Positions 52,530 through 61,380 of a DNA stretch of 64,000 nt are shown here, piece by piece (within the stretch, counting starts at the first letter, position 1; each line of letters opens with the position of its first letter). Location of the stretch: the NCBI RefSeq assembly GCF_018403745.1, contig NZ_BOVP01000003.1, positions 186,001 to 250,000 of the forward strand, read 5' to 3'. The stretch comes from Lactococcus formosensis (GTDB lineage Bacteria > Bacillota > Bacilli > Lactobacillales > Streptococcaceae). The translations under genes and the position numbers were made by a program. A model generated the notes under the pieces. The model did no database searches and was not told the origin of the DNA. It saw only the letters and a list, made by a program, of their open reading frames with translations.

Positions 52530-53201
52530 ATGGAAAATTTACGTTACAAAAGTGTATTTGACATTATTGGTCCTGTAATGGTTGGTCCCAGTAGTTCTCA
52601 CACTGCCGGTGCTGCCCGTATAGGTAAGATTATTCGTTCAATTTTTGGAGAATTACCCGAGAAGGTGGAGATTCATTTGTACGAAAGCTTTGCTAAAACT
52701 TACCGTGGACATGGAACAGATGTCGCTTTGGTTGCTGGTGTTTTAGGAATGGATCCAGATGATCCTCGCTTACGTGATGCACCACGTATTGCTCACGAAG
52801 AAGGTATGGAAGTGACCTATGTTCCACATCCAGAAGATAAGGCAGATCACCCTAATACAGCACGTTTGATTTTGAAAAAGGGCGACCGTGACATGAGCGT
52901 CACAGGGATTTCTATTGGCGGCGGATTGATTCAAGTGACCGAACTCAATGGTTTCGACATTTCTATCTCAGCAGGGATGCCAACCTTTGTAATTGTCCAT
53001 CAAGATGCACCAGGTATCTTGGCGCGTCTTGGAGCTATTTTTGAAAAGCATGATATTAACGTGGCACAAATGAATTTGACGCGTGAAGCTAAAGGTGAAA
53101 AAGCAATCATGATTATGGAAGTAGACAGTTTCGATGTCGAAGAAGCTTTTGAGGAAATGAAACACATTCCGAAACTTTCTGCTGTAAATTTCTTTAAATA
53201 A
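52530..53201 (+). CDS. sdaAB: L-serine dehydratase, iron-sulfur-dependent, beta subunit
   Basis: A 223-aa beta subunit beginning MENLRYKSVFDIIGPVMVGP and continuing with SSSHTAGAARIG, the family signature. An ACT domain lies at the C-terminus (about 148-220). With the alpha subunit it deaminates serine to pyruvate and ammonia using a 4Fe-4S cluster. The alpha-subunit gene follows after 9 nt. Confidence 0.96.
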   Translation: MENLRYKSVFDIIGPVMVGPSSSHTAGAARIGKIIRSIFGELPEKVEIHLYESFAKTYRGHGTDVALVAGVLGMDPDDPRLRDAPRIAHEEGMEVTYVPHPEDKADHPNTARLILKKGDRDMSVTGISIGGGLIQVTELNGFDISISAGMPTFVIVHQDAPGILARLGAIFEKHDINVAQMNLTREAKGEKAIMIMEVDSFDVEEAFEEMKHIPKLSAVNFFK

Positions 53202-53210
53202 GGGGTAATT

Positions 53211-54083
53211 ATGTTTTCAAATGTACAAGAACTGCTTGAAGATGCAAAAGCATATCCATCAATTGCTGAATTGATGATTGCAGAAGAAATAGAACAAACA
53301 GGAGCAAGTCGTGAACAAATCATTGAGATGATGGAGCACAACTTAGCAACGATGATGTCATCGATTGAGGAAGGACTACTTGGCAATAAGTCAACAACAG
53401 GTCTTACAGGTGGTGATGCCAAGAAAATGGATGAATACATTAAATCAGGAAAAGCGATATCAGGTGATGTTATTTTAGGTGCAGCGCGTGATGGCGTAGC
53501 TGTAAACGAAGTGAATGCTCAGATGGGACTCATCTGTGCGACACCGACAGCTGGGTCAGCTGGATGTCTACCTGGTGTGCTCTCTGCAGCAACGAAAAAG
53601 CTAGGTCTTACGCACGAGCAACAAGTAGAATTTATCTTTACAGCTGGTGCTTTTGGTTTAGCAATTGCTAACAATGCAACAATTGCTGGTGCCGAAGGAG
53701 GATGTCAAGCAGAGGTGGGTTCGGCATCGGCCATGTCCGCAGCAGCTTTGGTCATCATGGCCGGAGGTACAGGAGAGCAAGCTGGAATGGCTTTAGCCTT
53801 GACGCTCCAAAATATGTTGGGCTTGATTTGCGATCCAGTTGCAGGATTAGTAGAAATCCCTTGTGTTCACCGTAACGCTATGGGGGCTTCTCAAGCGATG
53901 ATTTCTGCCGATATGGCTTTAGCTGGTGTAAAAACAGTTATACCAGTAGATGAAGTTATTACATGTATGTACAATGTAGGGCGCTCCTTACCTTCTGCTC
54001 ATCGTGAAACTGGCGAAGGTGGACTTGCTGCTACACCAACAGGACGTGAAATTATGGAACGTATCTTTGGTGATGAAAAATAA
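53211..54083 (+). CDS. sdaAA: L-serine dehydratase, iron-sulfur-dependent, alpha subunit
   Basis: A 290-aa alpha subunit. Cluster-binding cysteines are in CATPTAGSAGCLPG, EGGCQAEVGSASAM and ICDPVAGLVEIPC. It forms the active enzyme with SdaAB, with which it is co-transcribed. It makes pyruvate from serine, useful when amino acids are abundant. AAGGGGTAATT precedes the ATG. Confidence 0.96.
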   Translation: MFSNVQELLEDAKAYPSIAELMIAEEIEQTGASREQIIEMMEHNLATMMSSIEEGLLGNKSTTGLTGGDAKKMDEYIKSGKAISGDVILGAARDGVAVNEVNAQMGLICATPTAGSAGCLPGVLSAATKKLGLTHEQQVEFIFTAGAFGLAIANNATIAGAEGGCQAEVGSASAMSAAALVIMAGGTGEQAGMALALTLQNMLGLICDPVAGLVEIPCVHRNAMGASQAMISADMALAGVKTVIPVDEVITCMYNVGRSLPSAHRETGEGGLAATPTGREIMERIFGDEK

Positions 54084-54101
54084 TAATATTGAAAATAAAA
54101 G

Positions 54102-54142
54102 ACCCTTTTTGAAAGTCTATACTTGCCTTAAAGGGTTTTTTT
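54102..54142 (+). terminator. Terminator of sdaAB-sdaAA
   Basis: ACCCTTT pairs with AAAGGGT around a long loop, followed by T7. Confidence 0.65.
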
Positions 54143-54164
54143 ATTTATAATACAGAGTTGTGAC

Positions 54165-54193
54165 TTGACATTTATAGTTTACAGTTGTAAACT
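54165..54193 (+). promoter_or_regulatory. copY promoter with cop box
   Basis: TTGACA (54165-54170) is followed 17 bp later by TAAACT (54188-54193). The palindrome GTTTACAGTTGTAAAC (54177-54192), with core TACAnnTGTA, overlaps the spacer and -10. This is the operator bound by CopY-type repressors, so copper releases repression. Confidence 0.88.
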
Positions 54194-54226
54194 ATAGTTG
54201 TAGTAAAAATAAAGTAAGGAGCGCCA

Positions 54227-54667
54227 ATGAACGAAACAGAATTTAATATATCAAATGCAGAATTGATTGTTATGCGTGTTATATGGTCGCTCGGCGAAGC
54301 ACGAGTTGATGAGATTTCTTGTCAAATTTCGCCCGATTTGGATTGGTCTCTAGCAACAGTTAAAACTTTGCTGGGGCGCCTCGTGAAAAAGGGAATGCTA
54401 AGTACTGAAAAAGAAGGTCGTAAGTTTGTTTATCGCCCTTTAATGGCAGAATGTACAGCTATTCAAATGATGGGACAGTCTTTACTTGAAAAAGTTTGTG
54501 AAACAAAACAAGTGAAGCTCTTAGCCGATATGATCGCCTTGTCAAACTTGACTTCAGAAGATGTAGCAAGTTTGCAAGAAGCGTTAAAAAATAAAGAAAC
54601 AATTCAAGAAACAACTTGTACTTGTTTAGAAAATTTTAATTCTTGCAGCTGCCAACACGTCAGCTAA
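54227..54667 (+). CDS. copY: Copper-responsive repressor CopY
   Basis: A 146-aa BlaI/MecI/CopY-family protein with an N-terminal winged helix (VMRVIWSLGEARVDEI...SLATVKTLLGRLVKKGML). The C-terminal metal motif reads CTCLENFNSCSC, that is CxC-x6-CxC instead of the usual CxC-x4-CxC. It should bind the two cop boxes seen at 54177 and 54935. It is the first gene of the copYZA cluster and is preceded by AAGGAG. Confidence 0.93.
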   Translation: MNETEFNISNAELIVMRVIWSLGEARVDEISCQISPDLDWSLATVKTLLGRLVKKGMLSTEKEGRKFVYRPLMAECTAIQMMGQSLLEKVCETKQVKLLADMIALSNLTSEDVASLQEALKNKETIQETTCTCLENFNSCSCQHVS

Positions 54668-54682
54668 TAGGGAGGAGAAAGA

Positions 54683-54892
54683 ATGGAAAAAGAAAAATTC
54701 GTAATCAAAGGTATGACTTGTGATCACTGTGCAATGCATGTGACTTCAGCTCTTGAAGGTCTTGCTGGAGTAAAATCAGCAAAAGTCTCTTTAAAAAAGA
54801 ATGAAGCACTTGTGAAATTCGATGCAGAGACAACGGCAGTAGAAGATTTAGCAATGGCTGTTAAAGAAGCCGGCTACGAATTAGTAAAATAA
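54683..54892 (+). CDS. copZ: Copper chaperone CopZ
   Basis: A 69-aa heavy-metal-associated domain with the metal site GMTCDHC (MxCxxC). It carries Cu(I) to CopY and CopA. It starts 15 nt after copY behind GGAGGAGA. A weak hairpin (CTGTCC/GGGCAG) follows, before the copA cop box. Confidence 0.94.
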   Translation: MEKEKFVIKGMTCDHCAMHVTSALEGLAGVKSAKVSLKKNEALVKFDAETTAVEDLAMAVKEAGYELVK

Positions 54893-54934
54893 GTATGCTG
54901 TCCTTAGGGGCAGTTTTCTATGGGATGTATTGTT

Positions 54935-54944
54935 TACATTTGTA
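54935..54944 (+). promoter_or_regulatory. Second cop box, upstream of copA
   Basis: TACATTTGTA in the context TTTACATTTGTAAAT, 21 nt before the copA ATG. It suggests that copA also has its own CopY-controlled promoter. Confidence 0.82.
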
Positions 54945-54965
54945 AATTTAATGAAGGAGTAGAAA

Positions 54966-57053
54966 ATGAGAAGTCAAAACTTTGTCATCACGGGTATGAC
55001 CTGTGCAAACTGTGTGAATACCGTATCCAAAGCATTGAATAACTCGAATAAAATCCAAGAAGCAACAGTCAACTTGGCAACCGAAAAAGCAAAAGTCATT
55101 TTTGATGATAACATTAGTGATCAAGACGTGATCAATATAGTAGAAAAGGCAGGCTATGGTGCTATTGTAAATGATAAAGCACATCAAGAAAAAATTGCAG
55201 CCCAAGCACAAAGAAGGAACCGTAATTTACGTTTGTCATTGATCGTGTCAGTAATTTTGACACTACCTTTAGTGCTTGCCATGTTTGAGAGTTTGTTGGG
55301 TACACATTATTTGATGTTTCTACACAATCCTGTTTTACAACTTATTCTCGCAACGCCTGTTCAGTTTATTATCGGTTGGCGCTTTTATGTTGGCGCTTAT
55401 CATGCATTGAAAAATGGAAATGCAAATATGGATGTTCTAGTAGCACTGGGAACTAGCGTTGCTTATTTTTCAAGTTTAATTTTAGCGGTATTTTTAGGTC
55501 AAGTGAATGCTTTGAATTTTGAATCAGCTATGGTAATTATTACCTTGGTTGTTTTAGGAAAAGTACTAGAGCACAATGCCAAGGAAAAAACAACTCAAGC
55601 AATCACAAGTTTGATGAGCAGCAGAGTTAAAGTGGTGCATACAGAAAAAGGTGATCGCCCGCTTGAAGAAGTCCAAATCGGAGATGTTATTCAAATATAC
55701 CCTGGCGAGAAAGTACCTTTGGATGCGATGATTCTTAAGGGCAAAGCCTCTTTTGACGAAAGTCATTTGACTGGCGAATCTCTACCTGTAGTTAAGGGGG
55801 ATGATGATACGCTATTTGAAGGGGCTGTAAATTTAGACGGATCGATTAGAGCTGTTGTTGTTCGAGATGTTAATGATTCAACCATATCTAGGATGGTTGA
55901 AATGATGGAAGAAGCGCAAGCTTCAAAACCTGATATTCAAAAATTCGCGGATAAAATATCAAATGTCTTTGTTCCGATTGTTTTGATCATTTCACTTGTA
56001 ACTTTTGTTGCAACGTGGGTCTTTACAGGGACATTATTGACTGCCATTATGCATGCTGTGGCAACATTAGTTATTGCTTGCCCATGTGCGCTTGGTTTAG
56101 CGACACCAACCGCAATTATTTCAGGAACAGGGCTTGCTGCTAAGAATGGCTTGCTGTTGAAAAATGCCAATGCTTTAGAGTTGACGAATAGCGTAAAAAC
56201 TGTGTTCTTTGATAAGACTGGTACGATTACGACAGGAGAATTTGAGTTGTCTCAGTTTGATGGGAGTGATGAAGCATTTAAAATTTTGGCAAGTTTAGAA
56301 AGTCACTCGCACCATCCGTTAGCTCAAGCTGTAAAAACTGAGGGAATCTACAGCGTAGAAAATCTTAAAGAAATTGCTGGTCGTGGACTTGCGGGAGAAA
56401 TAAATGGCCGTCAGTATTATGCAGGAAATGCAAAACTTATGGAAGAGCACGGGTACAGTGTCACATCAAGCACAGATACTGTTATTTATCTTGCAGATGA
56501 TGTAAGCCATATAGCTACAGCAACTTTTAAATCTTCTATTAAGCAAGAAAGTGTGGAGACCGTAGCTGAATTGAAAAAAGCTGGCATTAAAACCGTTATG
56601 TTAACAGGAGACAATGAAGACTCTGCTAAAAAAATCCAAGAAATTGTCAATTTGGATGAAGTTAAGAGTAATCTTTCGCCAGAAGATAAGGCTAACATCG
56701 TTCAAGAAACACCCTATTCCATTATGGTAGGCGATGGAATCAACGATGCTATTGCATTAGCAAGTAGTACTGTTGGTGTTGCCATGGCTACAGGATCAGA
56801 TATTGCGATGGAAGCAGGTGATGTGACGATTATGGGTGGAAAAATCCATAAATTACTCGACTTGTTTAAAATCTCACAGAAAACCTTAAGAAAAATCAAG
56901 CAAAATTATTTTTGGGCTTTCATCTACAACATTATTGGTATTCCATTGGCTGCATTTGGTTTCTTGAATCCGATGATTGCCGCTGCCGCAATGAGTTTGT
57001 CTAGTGTTTCTGTAATTTTGAATTCCTTACTTTTGACGAAGACAAAAATTTGA
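54966..57053 (+). CDS. copA: Copper-translocating P1B-type ATPase CopA
   Basis: A 695-aa P-type ATPase. One N-terminal metal-binding domain carries GMTCANC. Eight membrane helices follow with the ion motif CPC (VIACPCALGLATP). Also visible are the phosphorylation site DKTGTITTG, the HP motif in SHHPLAQAV, and GDGINDAIAL. It exports Cu(I). AAGGAG precedes the ATG, and it is the last gene of the cop cluster. Confidence 0.96.
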   Translation: MRSQNFVITGMTCANCVNTVSKALNNSNKIQEATVNLATEKAKVIFDDNISDQDVINIVEKAGYGAIVNDKAHQEKIAAQAQRRNRNLRLSLIVSVILTLPLVLAMFESLLGTHYLMFLHNPVLQLILATPVQFIIGWRFYVGAYHALKNGNANMDVLVALGTSVAYFSSLILAVFLGQVNALNFESAMVIITLVVLGKVLEHNAKEKTTQAITSLMSSRVKVVHTEKGDRPLEEVQIGDVIQIYPGEKVPLDAMILKGKASFDESHLTGESLPVVKGDDDTLFEGAVNLDGSIRAVVVRDVNDSTISRMVEMMEEAQASKPDIQKFADKISNVFVPIVLIISLVTFVATWVFTGTLLTAIMHAVATLVIACPCALGLATPTAIISGTGLAAKNGLLLKNANALELTNSVKTVFFDKTGTITTGEFELSQFDGSDEAFKILASLESHSHHPLAQAVKTEGIYSVENLKEIAGRGLAGEINGRQYYAGNAKLMEEHGYSVTSSTDTVIYLADDVSHIATATFKSSIKQESVETVAELKKAGIKTVMLTGDNEDSAKKIQEIVNLDEVKSNLSPEDKANIVQETPYSIMVGDGINDAIALASSTVGVAMATGSDIAMEAGDVTIMGGKIHKLLDLFKISQKTLRKIKQNYFWAFIYNIIGIPLAAFGFLNPMIAAAAMSLSSVSVILNSLLLTKTKI

Positions 57054-57072
57054 AGTAGACTAAAAATAAAAG

Positions 57073-57104
57073 AAAAAAATTCACTTTTATTCGTGAATTT
57101 TTTT
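57073..57104 (+). terminator. Terminator of copA
   Basis: AAAAAAATTCAC and GTGAATTTTTTT form a 12-bp stem with an 8-nt loop. Confidence 0.88.
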
Positions 57105-57129
57105 AGTATTAAACGTATAATAGGAAAAG

Positions 57130-58908
57130 ATGAATTTAGAAGCAAAACTCAAGGAAATATTTGGCTATGAAAGTTTCCGTCAAGGTCAAAAACAAATCAT
57201 AGAGCAAGTTCTACAGGGAAAAGATACTCTGGGGATATTGCCGACTGGTGCAGGAAAATCCATTTGCTATCAATTACCTGCCCTTTTACAAGAAGGGGTC
57301 ACTCTTGTGGTCTCACCTTTAATTTCCCTGATGAAGGATCAGGTGGATCAGCTAAATATTGCAAATATACCAGCTACTTTTATTAATTCGACAGTAGATG
57401 AGCAAGAAGCTTATTTCCGAATGCAACAGATCGAAAATGGCGAGGTGAAAATCTTATTTGTCGCACCTGAGCGTTTTGAACTAGAATTTTTTAACTATTT
57501 TTTGCAACACCTTCCTATTGATTTAGTTGCAATTGATGAAGCACACTGTATCTCCCAATGGGGACATGATTTTAGACCTTCCTATGTTACTTTTGCCAAG
57601 CGTTTGGCTGATTTGCCTACTACGCCAACGCTCTTAGCACTAACAGCTACAGCTACACCCCGAGTATCTGCAGATATTCAAGATTTATTGCACATAGCTA
57701 CAGATAATACTGTTAAAACAGGTTTTTTACGCGAAAACTTAAGGTTTGAAGTAGTTAAAGGAAAAGATAAACGTGACTTTTTAAAGTCCTACTTAAAAGA
57801 ACATACTGACGAATCAGGCATTATCTATGCTAACACACGTAAAGAAGTAGAAGAAGTTACGGAATGGTTAAACCGAAATAATTTTCCTGCTAAACGTTAT
57901 CATGCCGGTTTATCTGAGGGAGAGCGCCAAAAAAACCAAGAAGATTTTCTTTATGATGAAGTTCCTATTATGGTGGCAACCAATGCTTTTGGAATGGGAA
58001 TAAATAAGAGCAATGTTCGCTTTGTGATTCATTATGGGATGCCCGCCACTATTGAAGCCTACTATCAAGAAGCAGGTCGTGCAGGACGAGATGGACTTGA
58101 TTCGGATGCTATCTTATTATTTTCGCCCAATGATGTTCGTCTCAGAAACTTCTTGATCGAGCAAGGCGAAGGGAGTGAGCAACATAAGGAGCAAGAATAC
58201 GAAAAACTAAGGCAGATGCAAGCTTATACAAGCTCCGAAACTTGTCTGCAAGGCTATATTTTGCAGTACTTTGGAGATGCTGGGGAAGACTGCCGTAAAT
58301 GCTCGAACTGTTTAGATGACCGGGAACGTACAGATGTTACGCTTGATGCTCAAAAAGTTATGTCCTGTGTTATTCGGATGGAACAACGTTTCGGGAAAAC
58401 AGCAGTCGCACAAGTTTTAGTAGGCTCTAAAAATAAAAATTTAGCACGTTGGAATTTTGAAAAACTCTCAACTTTTGGCATAATGAAGGGATATTCGCAA
58501 AAAGCAGTTGGAGAACTGATTGACTTTTTAGCGGGTGAAGGTTATCTAACTGTTTCTGCGGGTAAGTTTCCCTTGCTTGGAGTTTCTGAGCGTGGGATAG
58601 CTGTTCTACAAGGAAGAGAAAAGGTTTGGCGACGTGCACCTTTAAGTGCTGATAAACAAAACATTTCACATAGTGTGGCGTTTAATTTGGAGTTATTTGA
58701 AGAATTACGGACATTACGACTTGATATTGCCAAGTCAGAAGGTGTTCCTCCTTTCATGATATTTTCCGATGCTTCATTGAAAGATATGACAAGAGTTATG
58801 CCTTTAGACGAAGAGAGATTTTTAGAAGTTTCTGGTGTAGGTCAAGTCAAGTTGAAAAAGTATGGACAGGTGTTCCTAAAGGCTCTCAATGCCTATAATA
58901 AAGAATGA
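57130..58908 (+). CDS. recQ: RecQ-family ATP-dependent DNA helicase
   Basis: A 592-aa RecQ helicase. Walker A is LPTGAGKSICYQLP, the DExH box is IDEAHCISQWGHDFRPSY, and motif VI is QEAGRAGRDG. A zinc-binding four-Cys region follows (CLQGYILQYFGDAGEDCRKCSNC, in part), then winged helix and a C-terminal HRDC domain (about 515-590). It unwinds recombination and replication intermediates. A TATAAT box at 57116-57121 is only 8 nt before the ATG, so the transcript may be almost leaderless. Confidence 0.96.
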   Translation: MNLEAKLKEIFGYESFRQGQKQIIEQVLQGKDTLGILPTGAGKSICYQLPALLQEGVTLVVSPLISLMKDQVDQLNIANIPATFINSTVDEQEAYFRMQQIENGEVKILFVAPERFELEFFNYFLQHLPIDLVAIDEAHCISQWGHDFRPSYVTFAKRLADLPTTPTLLALTATATPRVSADIQDLLHIATDNTVKTGFLRENLRFEVVKGKDKRDFLKSYLKEHTDESGIIYANTRKEVEEVTEWLNRNNFPAKRYHAGLSEGERQKNQEDFLYDEVPIMVATNAFGMGINKSNVRFVIHYGMPATIEAYYQEAGRAGRDGLDSDAILLFSPNDVRLRNFLIEQGEGSEQHKEQEYEKLRQMQAYTSSETCLQGYILQYFGDAGEDCRKCSNCLDDRERTDVTLDAQKVMSCVIRMEQRFGKTAVAQVLVGSKNKNLARWNFEKLSTFGIMKGYSQKAVGELIDFLAGEGYLTVSAGKFPLLGVSERGIAVLQGREKVWRRAPLSADKQNISHSVAFNLELFEELRTLRLDIAKSEGVPPFMIFSDASLKDMTRVMPLDEERFLEVSGVGQVKLKKYGQVFLKALNAYNKE

Positions 58909-58949
58909 AATAAAAGTAGAGAAGCATTGGATATTCTCTATTTTTATTT
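58908..58949 (+). terminator. Terminator of recQ
   Basis: AAATAAAAGTAGAGAA pairs with TTCTCTATTTTTATTT around a 10-nt loop. Confidence 0.75.
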
Positions 58950-58954
58950 ATGCC

Positions 58955-58983
58955 TTGACAAATGTAAGCGTTTAATTTAAAAT
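58955..58983 (+). promoter_or_regulatory. Promoter of the glycosylasparaginase operon with an embedded cre-like site
   Basis: TTGACA (58955-58960), a 17-bp spacer and TAAAAT (58978-58983). TGTAAGCGTTTAAT (58963-58976) matches the cre consensus TGWAANCGNTNWCA at 12 of 14 positions, missing the last two. It fills the spacer, where CcpA binding would block RNA polymerase. Confidence 0.72.
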
Positions 58984-58991
58984 ATAAACAA

Positions 58992-59005
58992 CTAGTATAT
59001 ACTAG
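58992..59005 (+). promoter_or_regulatory. GntR/HutC-type operator
   Basis: CTAGTATATACTAG, a perfect 14-bp palindrome holding the HutC-subfamily core GTATATAC (GTMTAKAC). It lies at the expected transcription start, 28 nt before the first gene. A second degenerate GTATATAAA follows at 59009. The operon's own HutC-type regulator is the obvious binder. Confidence 0.72.
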
Positions 59006-59033
59006 ATTGTATATAAAATAAAAAGGAGTATTT

Positions 59034-59984
59034 ATGTGGGGAATCATTGCAACGTGGCGAATGGCTCATGATGGAGTCTGCAAAGCTGAAGAGCTTTTGA
59101 AAAAAGGAGGGGACGCCGGAGAAGCATTAGAACAAGCGATAAAAGCGGTTGAAGATTATCCTTATTATAAATCCGTCGGGTATGGGGGACTACCAAATGA
59201 AGCAGGAATTTTAGAGATGGACGCTGCTTATATGGATGGAGACAGCTTTAAAATTGGTGCAGTCGCAGGCATAACTGATATTGCTAATCCCATAGCAGTA
59301 GCAAAAGCCTTATCTGAGGAAAAATTCAATAGTATGCGCGTTGGTCCAGGCGCAAGACAATATGCTATTGAAGCAGGCTTTGAGGAGAAAAAAATGTTAA
59401 CAGAACGCGCCAAAAAAATATGGGAGAGACGTTTAGAAGATATGAAACGGACAGGTCTTTCGGCTTATGATGGACATGATACGGTGGGAATGGTTGCGTT
59501 AGACAGTAGTAGGAAAATGGTTGCAGGAACTTCAAGTTCTGGTCTCTTCATGAAAAAATCTGGCAGGGTTGGTGATTCTCCACTCTCAGGTTCCGGCTTT
59601 TATGTGGATAGTCAGGTTGGAGGAGCCACAGCAACAGGACTTGGTGAAGATTTGATGAAAGGAATTTTATCCTATGAAATCGTTCGGCTCATGTCTGAGG
59701 GCTATACACCACAAGAAGCTTGTGATCAGGCGGTATATTCTTTTGAAGATAAATTGAAAGAAAGATACGGTAAAGCAGGAGCTTTTTCACTTGTTGCACT
59801 GGATAAAGAAGGCAACTGGGGCGTTGCGACTAATGTAGAATTTACTTTTAGCGTAGCTACTCACAAACAGGATCCAAAAATCTTTATCGCATATCCAGAA
59901 GTAAATCATAAAACAAAAATCGAACCCATTAGCCAAGAATGGTTAGATGCTTATGAAGCAAGAATTAAAGCACCTATTGAATAG
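59034..59984 (+). CDS. N4-(beta-N-acetylglucosaminyl)-L-asparaginase (glycosylasparaginase family)
   Basis: A 316-aa N-terminal-nucleophile hydrolase. The autocleavage site is D149-T150 in GHDTVGMV, exposing Thr150. SSSGLFMKKSGRVGDSPLSG and GGATATGLGEDLMKG are the substrate and oxyanion loops. The family splits GlcNAc-Asn into aspartate and a GlcNAc amine, or cleaves related asparagine derivatives. It has no signal peptide, so it acts on an imported substrate. First gene of the operon, behind AAAAGGAG, and followed 16 nt later by a PTS permease. Confidence 0.88.
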   Translation: MWGIIATWRMAHDGVCKAEELLKKGGDAGEALEQAIKAVEDYPYYKSVGYGGLPNEAGILEMDAAYMDGDSFKIGAVAGITDIANPIAVAKALSEEKFNSMRVGPGARQYAIEAGFEEKKMLTERAKKIWERRLEDMKRTGLSAYDGHDTVGMVALDSSRKMVAGTSSSGLFMKKSGRVGDSPLSGSGFYVDSQVGGATATGLGEDLMKGILSYEIVRLMSEGYTPQEACDQAVYSFEDKLKERYGKAGAFSLVALDKEGNWGVATNVEFTFSVATHKQDPKIFIAYPEVNHKTKIEPISQEWLDAYEARIKAPIE

Positions 59985-60000
59985 ATAGAAGGAGAAATTG

Positions 60001-61371
60001 ATGTTTTCAAAGCTTGAAAAAATTATGTTGCCCCTGGCTGAAAAAATAGGACGTAACAAGTATCTTATTGCAATAAGAAATGGTTTTCTCGTTTCAACAC
60101 CACTATTGATTGCGGGATCTTTCTTTTTACTTTTAGCAAATTTCCCTATTCCTCAATGGATTAATTTTTTGGAAACGACGGTCATTAACAGTAAAACAGG
60201 GACGACCTTAGCTGAAATGATTACCAAACCTGCTGATGCGACCTTTACGATTATGGCTGTATTTGCAGTTGTGGGGATAGGATATTCTTTTGCAAAAGAA
60301 ATTAAGGCCAATCCTATTTTTGGAGCGGCAGTTACCTTAATGTCGTGGTTTCTTTTGATGCCATACTCTGTCACCGGAGAAGTGACAGTTGAGGGAATGG
60401 CAAATCCTGTATCAGCTACCTTAACAGCTCTCCCGCTTTCTTGGGTTGGTGCAAAAGGGATTTTTATCGGGATTATCTGCGCATTTGTTTCTGTCAATCT
60501 TTATCAATTTGCTGTCAACAAAAAATGGGTAATCAAAATGCCAGAAGGTGTACCACCAATGGTTGAAGATTCCTTCGCTGCTTTGATTCCAGGTGCTTTT
60601 GTCATGCTAATATTTTTTGCACTGAACTTGGTATTGAATGTTTTTGGTACAAATGCTTTTGACCTAGTCTTTAACTTTTTACAAATCCCACTGCTTCATC
60701 TCGGAGATACAGTATGGGCAATGATTATTGCTTATATCTTTCTTCATGTTTTCTGGTTTTTCGGCGTCAACGGAAGTTCAGTCGTGGGTGCGGTATTTAA
60801 TCCAATCCTTTTGACCCTCTCTCTCGAAAATGTAGAGTACTTTAAAAATGGTACCGGAGCACCTCATATTGTAAATGCTCAATTTCAAGACTTATTTGCA
60901 ACCTTTGGAGGTGCTGGATCAACACTTTCTTTATTAATTGCAATGTTAATTGTTTGCCGTTCAAAACGAATTAAGGAGTTAGGTAAGCTTGCTTTGGTTC
61001 CAGGCATATTTGGGATAAATGAGCCGATTATTTTTGGTCTTCCTATTGTACTTAATCCTCTCATTTTTATTCCTTTTGTCTTAGTACCAACCTTTAATAT
61101 TATTGTTTCTTATATTATGATGAACCTTCATCTTGTGCCTATCACCAACGGTGTTTTGATTCCGTGGACTACGCCCATTATTATTTCAGGTTTCTTAGCA
61201 ACAAACTGGGCCGGTGCGCTTTTACAGCTCGTTTTGCTTATTATAGGTGTATTCATCTACATTCCGTTTATCAAAATTATGGATGTACAATACATGAATG
61301 AAGAGCGCCAAGCTGCTGACGCAGAATTAGAAGCTATTACAGAAGAAATGTTGAGTTTTGATAACCTATAG
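60001..61371 (+). CDS. PTS system EIIC component, cellobiose/lactose (CelB) type
   Basis: A 456-aa EIIC with ten or so membrane helices and the family blocks FFGVNGSSVVGAVFNPI and GIFGINEPIIFGLPIVLNP. It is a stand-alone membrane component: no EIIA or EIIB domain is fused and none is encoded nearby, so it must borrow these proteins. The start is the ATG at 60001; an adjacent TTG at 59998 is closer to the GGAGAA site. It probably imports the substrate used by the neighbouring hydrolases. Confidence 0.92.
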   Translation: MFSKLEKIMLPLAEKIGRNKYLIAIRNGFLVSTPLLIAGSFFLLLANFPIPQWINFLETTVINSKTGTTLAEMITKPADATFTIMAVFAVVGIGYSFAKEIKANPIFGAAVTLMSWFLLMPYSVTGEVTVEGMANPVSATLTALPLSWVGAKGIFIGIICAFVSVNLYQFAVNKKWVIKMPEGVPPMVEDSFAALIPGAFVMLIFFALNLVLNVFGTNAFDLVFNFLQIPLLHLGDTVWAMIIAYIFLHVFWFFGVNGSSVVGAVFNPILLTLSLENVEYFKNGTGAPHIVNAQFQDLFATFGGAGSTLSLLIAMLIVCRSKRIKELGKLALVPGIFGINEPIIFGLPIVLNPLIFIPFVLVPTFNIIVSYIMMNLHLVPITNGVLIPWTTPIIISGFLATNWAGALLQLVLLIIGVFIYIPFIKIMDVQYMNEERQAADAELEAITEEMLSFDNL

Positions 61372-61380
61372 GAGGAAAAA

